Origin: Candidatus Omnitrophota bacterium
GTDB taxonomy: Bacteria > Omnitrophota > Gorgyraeia > Duberdicusellales > 4484-171
Direction of reading: 5' to 3'
DNA length: 9,886 nt
Assembly (NCBI GenBank): GCA_028717025.1
Contig: JAQUOR010000053.1
Location: forward strand, 1-9,886
Position 1 is the first letter of the stretch. The number at the start of each line of letters is the position of its first letter. The translations under genes and the position numbers were made by a program. The notes under the pieces were generated by a model, which was not told the DNA's origin, searched no databases, and saw only the letters and a list, made by a program, of their open reading frames with translations. Shown in pieces: positions 1-5,538 of this stretch.

Positions 1-303
1 GGGCTTGACCGTATATTTAACGCTGCAGGAATCTATGGTGGGAGAAAAAAGGATTTTAATATTTATATCTTCTACTTTTTTTTGCAGACTCTGCAATGTG
101 TCGGCATCTTCTGAATCTTCCATGGCTTTTTTGTATATCGCTTTCGCTGCCGCCAAGTCTCCTTTCGCAAGCGCCACTTCAGCTTCTGCGGTCTGTGCAG
201 ACATCGCAGTGCCCAATTTTGTATTTTTGCTAAAAATCGCTATTACGATGATTAACCCGATTGTCAAAACGATTACAAGTCCGATGATCAACGTTCTTTT
301 CAT
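1..303 (-). CDS. Membrane-anchored TPR-like / probable LysM envelope protein (5' part only)
   Basis: The first 101 codons of a minus-strand gene that runs off the left edge. ATG at 303-301 is preceded by AAGGAG (309-314) with a 5-base spacer, so the start is secure. Residues 4-24 form one hydrophobic segment (signal anchor or uncleaved signal). Residues 38-80 look like one TPR-type helical hairpin (AEVALAKGDLAAAKAIYKKA), followed by a short linker. The last visible residues, SVKYTVKP, match the opening of a LysM domain (Y.VKPGDTL...IA). In PVC-type bacteria this layout (anchor, TPR-like pair, LysM) often continues into an L,D-transpeptidase domain acting on peptidoglycan; that part is outside the window and is inferred. 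The gene could instead end after LysM and act only as a murein-binding protein. No clear promoter is visible; the upstream region holds two inverted repeats and a possible upstream ORF. Confidence 0.72.
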   Translation of the reverse strand, partial: MKRTLIIGLVIVLTIGLIIVIAIFSKNTKLGTAMSAQTAEAEVALAKGDLAAAKAIYKKAMEDSEDADTLQSLQKKVEDINIKILFSPTIDSCSVKYTVKP

Positions 304-449
304 TATAACTCCTTTAATGAGCACATTATTTTTTCAAGTGCCTTTAGGCACGTAGAAAAATGATAGTGCGAATTACCCCCACCACTTTCTGAAAATGAAC
401 TTGCTATAGATTTAAAACGTAAACTCTCTATCTTACTTCTATTCGTCAT
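303..449 (-). CDS. Possible 48-residue upstream ORF coupled to the LysM gene
   Basis: ATG at 449-447 follows GGGAGG (453-458) with a short 3-base spacer. The frame stays open for 48 codons and stops with TAA at 305-303, sharing one base with the ATG of the next gene (TAATG), the same junction type as at 5538. The product (MTNRSKIESLRFKSIASSFS at the start) has no recognised domain, membrane segment or signal. Its frame runs through one arm of an inverted repeat and a hairpin, so it may be an accidental ORF in a dispersed repeat. The precise stop/start overlap is the only argument for translation. Confidence 0.22.
   Translation of the reverse strand: MTNRSKIESLRFKSIASSFSESGGGNSHYHFSTCLKALEKIMCSLKEL
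330..360 (-). repeat. Hairpin repeat, copy 1 (TTTTTC-TGCC..GGCA-GAAAAA)
   Basis: On the minus strand it reads TTTTTC, TACG, TGCC, TAAA, GGCA, CTT, GAAAAA. The GC core on plus is GTGCC(338-342)-TTTA-GGCAC(347-351), enclosed by an outer A/T stem (330-335 with 355-360). A hairpin with the same outer and core arms lies at 3703-3732. It sits 27 bases upstream of the LysM-type gene. No U-tract follows on either strand, so it is not a plain terminator. Confidence 0.55.
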
Positions 450-492
450 AGACCTCCCACCAAATGCAGAAAGTGGTGAGGGGTCAAATTCG
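369..492. repeat. Imperfect 23/26-base inverted repeat around a 75-base core
   Basis: The left arm (369-391) and right arm (467-492) are reverse complements over all 23 left-arm bases, allowing a 1-base and a 2-base insertion in the right arm. The shared core is CAGAAAGTGGTG followed by GGGGT and AATTCG. The 75 bases between the arms are AT-rich and show no recognisable gene. The layout resembles a small non-autonomous element with terminal inverted repeats, or a pair of extragenic palindromic units. No target-site duplication is obvious outside the arms. Confidence 0.55.
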
Positions 493-577
493 ATTACCGA
501 GTAGGTGCCCTGTTGGGCTACGCAATTTTCCGGAACTTCCTTCGGTCGCTTGAAAAACCGCTATCTCATTTGACTTT

Positions 578-1027
578 CTACCGGTAGAAAAGAAGCGGAA
601 CCACAATGCCGATAAGGGCACCGACAAACACCTCCGTAGGGGTATGCCCCATCAGTTCTTTTAATTTATTGTCGGTAATTTTTTTATGCTCCTGAAGATC
701 ATCCATTATCCTGTTAAGGATCCTTGCCTGCACTCCGACCGACCTGCGCCAGGTTTGTGCATCAAACATGGTCACCAGCGCAAAGATGCAGCCCAGCGCA
801 AAGAGAGAAGAACAAAACCCATTCTGCTTACCGATGCAAACCGCAAGAGAAACTACTCCGGCTGAATGAGAAGAAGGCATACCGCCGGTACTTAAAACCC
901 AGTAGAAATTAAACCGTTTTTCACGTATGGTTGCCAGCGTAATTTTTAAGCCTTGTGTTATTACCCAGGTAAGCAGTGTTACCCAAAGAACCCTGTTTTT
1001 AAGCAATTCTCCCCAAAATTGTTCCAT
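578..1027 (-). CDS. Divergent PAP2 family (DUF212, YuiD-like) membrane protein
   Basis: A 149-residue integral membrane protein, usual length for the family. Family hallmarks are present: GGMPSSHS at 48-55 (related to the PAP2/haloperoxidase signature), FDAQTWRRSVGVQA around 88-101, and GHTPTEV at 127-133. Hydrophobic helices lie at about 13-30, 56-88 and 131-148. The family resembles membrane acid phosphatases and haloperoxidases, but its physiological substrate is not established, so no reaction is assigned. The TW after FDA replaces the more common GV, a minor deviation. There is no Shine-Dalgarno sequence before the ATG (1027-1025), but a TATAAT box lies 11 bases upstream, pointing to a leaderless or near-leaderless mRNA. 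The gene appears to be monocistronic: it is separated from the pilin block by 149 bases and from the LysM gene by 274. Confidence 0.9.
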   Translation of the reverse strand: MEQFWGELLKNRVLWVTLLTWVITQGLKITLATIREKRFNFYWVLSTGGMPSSHSAGVVSLAVCIGKQNGFCSSLFALGCIFALVTMFDAQTWRRSVGVQARILNRIMDDLQEHKKITDNKLKELMGHTPTEVFVGALIGIVVPLLFYR

Positions 1028-1038
1028 AGTAAGCTACT

Positions 1039-1067
1039 ATTATAAAGAGAAAAGGCGATTTGAGCAA
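1039..1067 (-). promoter_or_regulatory. Promoter of the DUF212 gene
   Basis: On the minus strand TTGCTC (1062-1067), 17 bases, then a perfect TATAAT (1039-1044). The -35 is weak. A start site about 7 bases beyond the -10 would fall near 1032, only about 5 bases before the ATG. Confidence 0.5.
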
Positions 1068-1176
1068 TCAAAATGTTTCTAAGGCTTGCCGTGAGTTTCT
1101 CATGAAAGGCGAAGGATTTCGTATCCGCACAGAAGCGAGGAAAGTGAAGGGTTTTGCCTTGGATTTACAATACTTT

Positions 1177-2178
1177 TCAAAGAGAATAAGGATTCTCTCT
1201 GTCACGCCAGGTAATGCGCATACCGCGGCCTATCAATATTTTCATTGCCTGGTAGTAAGTATTATTAAAGTTAAGATTAACGCTGCCGGTGAGCGTAGAG
1301 TTGCCTCCGGCCCATACGGTACCTTGTACATCGAGGTTTGAGCCGCCGCCTTTATCTATAAAGTCACCCTGGGTATAGATACAGCCGTCTACGAACGAAT
1401 TTCCTACCAGTGAAGCGTCATAGGTCGCGTCACCGCCGACAATAAAAAAACCGTGGATTGTTTCGCTACCCGCAAGATCCAGGGTCTGGTTATCAAGGTA
1501 GATAACATTCGGCATTCCATTGGTAACGTTATTATACCAAAAGGAAACCGGGCTGTCTGTCTTAGGGTCAAACGGTGAAGTCGCGTCATAATAATTACCC
1601 TGACTTTGACTTAAGCTTTTTAAGTAAGTAAAGTTAAGCAATTCAAAATCAAACTCAGGGTCCTGGATAGCTACCTCCCCGGGTGTATCAATATTTAATT
1701 CTCCCGTGAGATTGCCGCCATACAAAACATCTCCTCGTATTGTATTCGAAGTCCCGGAGACGGTTATATTATTATCGGTAATCAAAGAAAAATTACCGGG
1801 AGGAAACATCGGAACAGAAAATTCGATAGATCGTGTTACGCGGGGAGCTGTTGCGTTGGGAACGTACCCATATGCGATATACGTGTGTCGTTGCGTAGTA
1901 TTGGAATTGTCGTAATACACTGTGGTGTATTCAAATTCATATTCTCCTTGACCCATGGGAGTTAAGGTGATGTTTTGCGCAGTGCCGTTCTGCCGCCAAT
2001 CAAGAGCTGCCCTATCAAAGGCCGCTTCAGCCAGCCAGAATGCCTGGGTAATGTCGATGTTCTTTTGTAACGATTTCTGGCTATGCACGATGCGAAGGAA
2101 CATGGCGGTACTGAACACTAAAAGTACCGCAACTACCAGTAGACCAAAAGCCAAAACCGTAGCTTTTCTTTTATTCAT
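1177..2178 (-). CDS. PilX-like pilus-assembly protein with Asn/Thr-rich passenger (module B)
   Basis: 333 residues. Residues 9-29 are a hydrophobic helix without the prepilin FTLxE box. AFWLAEAAFDRA at 46-57 matches the PilX N-terminal signature (AxxLAEAGxxxA). The remaining ~270 residues are predicted extracellular, glycine/asparagine-rich and beta-like, with short phrases such as GDVLYGGNLTG and GTVWAGGNSTLTG that suggest stacked beta turns or a small beta-solenoid. There are twelve N-x-S/T sequons and only one Cys (in VDGCIYTQGD). ATG at 2178-2176 follows GAGG (2186-2189) with 7 bases between, and overlaps the upstream pilin gene by 8 bases, implying coupled translation. By analogy with PilX-type and Thermus ComZ-type proteins, it probably caps a minor-pilin complex at the pilus tip; the ligand is unknown. 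No convincing terminator follows it. Confidence 0.7.
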   Translation of the reverse strand: MNKRKATVLAFGLLVVAVLLVFSTAMFLRIVHSQKSLQKNIDITQAFWLAEAAFDRAALDWRQNGTAQNITLTPMGQGEYEFEYTTVYYDNSNTTQRHTYIAYGYVPNATAPRVTRSIEFSVPMFPPGNFSLITDNNITVSGTSNTIRGDVLYGGNLTGELNIDTPGEVAIQDPEFDFELLNFTYLKSLSQSQGNYYDATSPFDPKTDSPVSFWYNNVTNGMPNVIYLDNQTLDLAGSETIHGFFIVGGDATYDASLVGNSFVDGCIYTQGDFIDKGGGSNLDVQGTVWAGGNSTLTGSVNLNFNNTYYQAMKILIGRGMRITWRDRENPYSL

Positions 2179-2725
2179 TTCGTAACCTCACTTGTTCCGT
2201 TGTATTGAATAATAACGTGCCCCTGCGCATGGTCTGGTTACCTTGCATTTCGATTCTTACTGTTTTAAAATTGCTGCAGCCCGAAGTGCAGGGACAACTG
2301 CTTGCCCCGTCAGACCAACAAAAAGCTAAACCGTTATTATCGATATCCGTCGCGATTACCGTCTCTGTCCCGCCGATGACCCGTCTAATCGTATGGTCAC
2401 TATTTGATAAATAATAATGCACCACTACGGCATTGACCGTTGAGTGAGTACCGTCAATGGTCACGTTTCTTGGAATTTCAAACTGTATACTCGGCGCGGC
2501 GTAAGAGCTGGAAGGTATGACGACTTTATCTTTGATACTTTTGCGTACCTCTCTGGTCATCCCATCCATAACGCGTCGCGCGTTCGCGTGGAAATCAACC
2601 AACCCCATGTTTACCATATACGTCTGATCACCTACCCAGAGCACCATCGCAAGAAAAGTAAGGACAATGCCCAGGATAAAAGCGCTCGCGATTACTTCAG
2701 CTAAGCTAAAAGCGTTTCTACTCAT
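2171..2725 (-). CDS. Prepilin-like protein, PilW/GspJ type (module B)
   Basis: 184 residues. The N-terminus MSRNA|FSLAEVIASAFILG is a class III (type IV pilin) signal: short basic leader, predicted cut between A5 and F6, Glu at +5, then a hydrophobic helix to about residue 30. The -1 residue is Ala rather than Gly. The C-terminal domain is beta-rich, with a four-cysteine loop (C136, C144, C146, C150). This matches a loop with C180 and C193 in the larger homologue at 5538-6251, so the two are probably paralogues. The start overlaps the preceding stop as ATGA (2722-2725) and has no Shine-Dalgarno of its own, so translation should depend on the upstream gene. Role inferred: minor pilin in the tip or initiation complex. 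Confidence 0.8.
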   Translation of the reverse strand: MSRNAFSLAEVIASAFILGIVLTFLAMVLWVGDQTYMVNMGLVDFHANARRVMDGMTREVRKSIKDKVVIPSSSYAAPSIQFEIPRNVTIDGTHSTVNAVVVHYYLSNSDHTIRRVIGGTETVIATDIDNNGLAFCWSDGASSCPCTSGCSNFKTVRIEMQGNQTMRRGTLLFNTTEQVRLRNE

Positions 2726-3165
2726 GATGGTGCAGGGTTCGTTATTATCGTCGTAAGTGTAATATTGCCGCGCCCGGGATCTGAGCTGCCTCGACGCTCG
2801 TCCCAGCTTGATTCTATGGTAATATTTTTATAATTGGTTCCGCTTTCGCTGGCAACGATAATGGTCTCATTATTCAAGGGAATGAGTCCGCGGTTTGCGA
2901 TTGCCGCGGCAGACAAATCCCAACGGCCATCGTTAAGCCCTGTTGTGATATTGCTGAAAGCTTCACCGGCAGCAGCATTTTTGATATCTTCTAAAACATA
3001 CTGCACGTGGGTTACTGCAATGGTGCGATTGTTGATTATTTTATTTAAGACGCCGATTTGGACGAGGCTTATCAAAAGTATGGAAAGCGCAACGATGACG
3101 ATCGCGACGGTTGCCATTAATTCTACAAGAGTAAAACTTTTTCTATTTTTACGCATTTCTTGCAT
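2722..3165 (-). CDS. Prepilin-like protein, PilV/GspI type (module B)
   Basis: 147 residues from ATG 3165, or 144 from an in-frame ATG at 3156. The basic leader MQEMRKNRKS is followed by FTLVELMATVAIVIVAL: predicted processing between S10 and F11, Glu at +5, and a helix to about residue 33. The -1 residue is Ser. The body is short and ends in an alternating beta pattern (GNITLTTIIT), as in PilV/GspI proteins. It carries five N-x-T sequons but lacks the calcium-loop insertion of its module A counterpart. It is the first gene of module B. A GAGGGG motif (3183-3188) lies too far from the ATG unless the CGCAG/CTGCG hairpin between them folds. The next gene overlaps by 4 bases. Confidence 0.78.
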   Translation of the reverse strand: MQEMRKNRKSFTLVELMATVAIVIVALSILLISLVQIGVLNKIINNRTIAVTHVQYVLEDIKNAAAGEAFSNITTGLNDGRWDLSAAAIANRGLIPLNNETIIVASESGTNYKNITIESSWDERRGSSDPGRGNITLTTIITNPAPS

Positions 3166-3166
3166 A

Positions 3167-3188
3167 CGCAGTACGCTGCGGACCCCTC
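3167..3188 (-). promoter_or_regulatory. Hairpin between Shine-Dalgarno and start of module B
   Basis: Minus strand: GAGGGG (3183-3188), TC, then the stem CGCAG-CGTA-CTGCG (3167-3180), one base, ATG (3165). The linear spacing of 17 bases is too long for initiation. With the stem formed it shrinks to about 3 bases. Confidence 0.3.
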
Positions 3189-3221
3189 TCGCTATAGCTT
3201 GAACCCCCGGAAAAAAGGGAT

Positions 3222-3485
3222 TTAATTTAACAGGGGGCCCGTCAATTTTTCACCTTGTGGTTCGCTTATTTCCTCTGCTTCGGTTACCTCTTTTTGTTTT
3301 ATCTCGACGACATCATCAATTGTGTCATCATCCATGGTTATTGTTTCTTTCTGTGGTGATGGCAGCAGTATTTCCTGTTCTTCTTTCTGTATTCCTTCCG
3401 TTACCCTGCGCATGCTGATGAGGATGACCGCACAAGAAACTGCAACGACCGCGACGATTACCCAAAGAGCAACTTTTCTGTCCAT
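3222..3485 (-). CDS. Small single-pass membrane protein between the pilin modules (hypothetical)
   Basis: 87 residues, no family recognised. Residues 6-24 are a clear transmembrane helix (ALWVIVAVVAVSCAVILI) preceded by MDRK. The remaining ~60 residues are very acidic (DDDTIDD and many Glu) and probably disordered, with a Pro-Ser patch around 42-44. The start is well defined: an in-frame TGA lies just upstream, then AAGGAGG (3492-3498), a 6-base spacer and ATG (3485-3483). This is among the strongest ribosome binding sites in the window. It lies 57 bases before module B, on the same strand, and is probably co-transcribed with it. Short N-anchored proteins with charged tails in pilus loci can act as assembly accessories, but nothing here proves that. 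A CCCCC/GGGGG inverted repeat (3204-3208, 3233-3237) spans its stop codon. Confidence 0.68.
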   Translation of the reverse strand: MDRKVALWVIVAVVAVSCAVILISMRRVTEGIQKEEQEILLPSPQKETITMDDDTIDDVVEIKQKEVTEAEEISEPQGEKLTGPLLN

Positions 3486-3503
3486 CGCCTTCCTCCTTCA
3501 ATG

Positions 3504-3526
3504 TCCGCCATCTCGCCTCGGGCGGA
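3504..3526. repeat. Short GC palindrome TCCGCC/GGCGGA
   Basis: TCCGCC (3504-3509) and GGCGGA (3521-3526) with an 11-base loop, directly upstream of the ribosome binding site of the 87-residue gene. It could be a leader hairpin or an extragenic palindromic unit. Confidence 0.35.
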
Positions 3527-3649
3527 AACCTCGGCACTCATTTTTGCAATAGTGCTCGATTCATGTCCAAAAAATATATCATCAAAACTAATCTTTTACA
3601 TTTAACCCGGCCATACTTTCAGATATTGGTACCGGGCATAATGCGATCC

Positions 3650-3697
3650 TTCGATTTAACTCAGGATCGATACTGAGCGAAAGTCGAACGTATCGAT
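3650..3697. repeat. REP-like palindrome with two competing stems
   Basis: One stem pairs TTCGATTTAACTCAG (3650-3664) imperfectly with CTGAGCGAAAGTCGAA (3673-3688). The other pairs ATCGATAC (3666-3673) exactly with GTATCGAT (3690-3697). The two overlap, so both cannot form at once. The CTGAGCGAAxGTCGAA core resembles extragenic palindromes seen in many bacterial genomes. It lies in the 262-base spacer between pilin modules A and B. Confidence 0.5.
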
Positions 3698-3702
3698 TAT
3701 AC

Positions 3703-3732
3703 ACTTTTTCTGCCTTAAAGGCATGAAAAAGT
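3703..3732 (-). repeat. Hairpin repeat, copy 2 (TTTTTC-TGCC..GGCA-GAAAAA)
   Basis: A near-perfect 14-pair stem: ACTTTTTC with GAAAAAGT outside and TGCCTT with AAGGCA inside, with a single-base bulge and a tiny loop. Arms and order match the hairpin at 330-360. It lies 15 bases beyond the end of the 596-residue pilin-operon gene, so it could protect the 3' end of the module A mRNA or attenuate read-through. Confidence 0.6.
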
Positions 3733-3748
3733 TTAGTCTCATTAGACT
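3726..3748 (-). terminator. Weak candidate terminator after module A
   Basis: Minus strand: AGTCT-AATG-AGACT (3735-3748), four intervening bases, then TTTTT (3726-3730). The stem is only 5 pairs and low in GC, and the T-run is shared with the arm of the next hairpin. Partial termination is the most it would give. Confidence 0.3.
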
Positions 3749-5538
3749 TATTCTTGTTGCCAGATTAAGCTCATATCGCCGATCTTCTTATCCAGGGCCG
3801 GGGCTGAAATGCAAAAATCAGTGGTAGTGGGATAGTACGGCGGCGACATATCATAAAGCATCCGCGTATCATAGATGAAATTCCTTCCGTATCCCGAAAC
3901 CTGCGTTGTTCCGGAAAATGTTCCAAATGCACCGTAGGTATCCGATATCACTCCTCCTAAAAGATTAACGTCACCGCTGGGTGACCTGGTCCTATAGTTA
4001 TCCACCGTAAATGCACCATGAACCGCCATGATCACGGCATGAATATCCAAATCGTTAGGAGCGCTGGTCCCTATGATTACATCGCCGCCCCAGGAAAGAA
4101 GCCCCAGAAGATTGGTATATGCAGTCGCGTTAAGGCTGGGGGTGGTACTATATTCTTCATACATGAGATTATCCGAGATCACTATGTTTCTTTCACTGGA
4201 AATAGTAACCTGCGAAGCTTTTGCAACGGTCCCGGAGACACCGGCATTGCTGCACCCGTCAGAGCTTTCGCATCCTATGTCATCATCGGAATAAATTATA
4301 ATCCCTTTATGCTCGGTACCATCTGGTTTTCCCTGGTAGGTAAATTCTGTGCTCGAGGTAATCACGCCGCTGCTATCTCTTGTTATGGTAGCTACGTGAG
4401 TTGTGGAAGCAGTGAAATCAACGGTAATGATTTTTGTAACGCTGCCGTTGACTGCACCCCGCGAGGTTAAAGTATTTTGTTGAATGGTATACACTGCGCT
4501 ATTACCGCTTGTACTTAACGCAACTGAGGCGTTGTCTCTGGGCTGTCCGTTGTTTCCCTTGATATAAATTCCTCCGGCAACAGTCGTGCCGTCGAGGGGG
4601 ATATAAATCCCCGAACCTCCGGATGATGTATACCCTACTTTGTCGCGTAAATCATTGGTGGTAATCGAAGACTCAAGATTTAACACATCCTCGCCGCGCG
4701 TAAACCCCTGAGAGAAGGTGGGCACATCATACGCACCGTTATAATCGCTGTCCAGTTGTCGCGGCCAGCCCTGATTATAGAAATAGGCTTTGGACAAATG
4801 TTGCGTGACTTCGTCTCCGAAATACGCACTCGGGTTGTTGGCGAACCTGAATTGATCGTTGGTATGCACCGGACCATAAAAACGCGTTTTCTCGGTAAAC
4901 CAGACTGCTTCTCCGGCAGGCGAGGTGTGGTGATTGGTAAAAAGCGCAAACCGCGCGAAGTTTTGCCTGTGGATAGTTGCCTCGAATTTTCCCTGCAACA
5001 GACGAAACGTCTTACCTATCCCGGACACAGAACCGCTGGCGGTTACGGCGAATTCGTAAGGAAATTTGTACGTATCGCTTCCCTCCTGATACGCTTCTTT
5101 GTCGTTGCCGGCTTCGTCTTTCTGCTTACGAAGAATAAGCGTTATGGTGCGGGAGGCATCGGAAATATTTGTAGTAAGCGCAATGGGAGCGATTACCGCA
5201 GTCGATTCCCCCTGCGCGTTTGGAGCAGAAAAATAAGCAGGAAGGCTATCGTGTAAAAAATCCAAAGAATTTTTTGAAGCGCTGCTTCCTGCGTACGTTT
5301 TCATGTGTGTACTGGTTTTAGTTTTTATTGCCGTATTTAAATCTATCAATATCCTTTCTTTCAATTCTGCTATCCCCTGATTAAGACCGGCATCAGCTAA
5401 ATTAACTGCCTGGCTGTTCTTTTTCTCTCTATCGCTCGAACTTTTCTCATGAACGGCCCCGGTTAAATACGCACCTACAAGCACTAAAAGAACGGCTGCG
5501 ATTACACAGGTTAATCCTAAAATCATGGATTTTCTCAT
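3748..5538 (-). CDS. Large PilX-like protein, DUF4900-like passenger (module A)
   Basis: 596 residues from the ATG at 5538-5536, preceded by AAGGAG and sharing one base with the previous stop (TAATG). The frame stays open for 46 more codons upstream, but that part overlaps the pilin gene and is ignored. Residues 5-28 form a hydrophobic helix; NSQAVNLADAGLNQGIAEL at 41-59 is the PilX-type N-terminal signature (Asp in place of the usual Glu). After a beta-rich segment comes FALFTNHH (197-204) and RFYGPVHTND (219-228), typical of DUF4900-type extracytoplasmic proteins. The C-terminus (about 480-580) has Gly-rich beta strands and ends in YDTRMLYDMSPPYYP, resembling the YDPRL...PPxFP ending of such proteins. 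Cysteines are few: C11 in the membrane helix, then C433, C439 and C576. It is probably the tip or cargo subunit of a pilus-like fibre carried by the two preceding prepilins. Ligand unknown. Confidence 0.75.
   Translation of the reverse strand: MRKSMILGLTCVIAAVLLVLVGAYLTGAVHEKSSSDREKKNSQAVNLADAGLNQGIAELKERILIDLNTAIKTKTSTHMKTYAGSSASKNSLDFLHDSLPAYFSAPNAQGESTAVIAPIALTTNISDASRTITLILRKQKDEAGNDKEAYQEGSDTYKFPYEFAVTASGSVSGIGKTFRLLQGKFEATIHRQNFARFALFTNHHTSPAGEAVWFTEKTRFYGPVHTNDQFRFANNPSAYFGDEVTQHLSKAYFYNQGWPRQLDSDYNGAYDVPTFSQGFTRGEDVLNLESSITTNDLRDKVGYTSSGGSGIYIPLDGTTVAGGIYIKGNNGQPRDNASVALSTSGNSAVYTIQQNTLTSRGAVNGSVTKIITVDFTASTTHVATITRDSSGVITSSTEFTYQGKPDGTEHKGIIIYSDDDIGCESSDGCSNAGVSGTVAKASQVTISSERNIVISDNLMYEEYSTTPSLNATAYTNLLGLLSWGGDVIIGTSAPNDLDIHAVIMAVHGAFTVDNYRTRSPSGDVNLLGGVISDTYGAFGTFSGTTQVSGYGRNFIYDTRMLYDMSPPYYPTTTDFCISAPALDKKIGDMSLIWQQE

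Noticed and set aside
5..355. Plus-strand open frame of 116 codons
   Set aside because: It is antisense to the LysM-type gene, whose start, ribosome binding site and protein features are clear.
501..521. GCCC-TGTT-GGGC hairpin as terminator of the DUF212 gene
   Set aside because: The stem is only 4 pairs plus a gapped flank, and no T-run follows on the minus strand.
1404..1589. Minus-strand 61-codon frame inside the 333-residue gene
   Set aside because: Alternative frame of a well-supported gene, with no start signal or domain.
4018..5256. Long plus-strand frames (4018-4470 and 4756-5256)
   Set aside because: Both lie antisense inside the 596-residue PilX-like gene, have no ribosome binding site of note and encode no recognisable domain.
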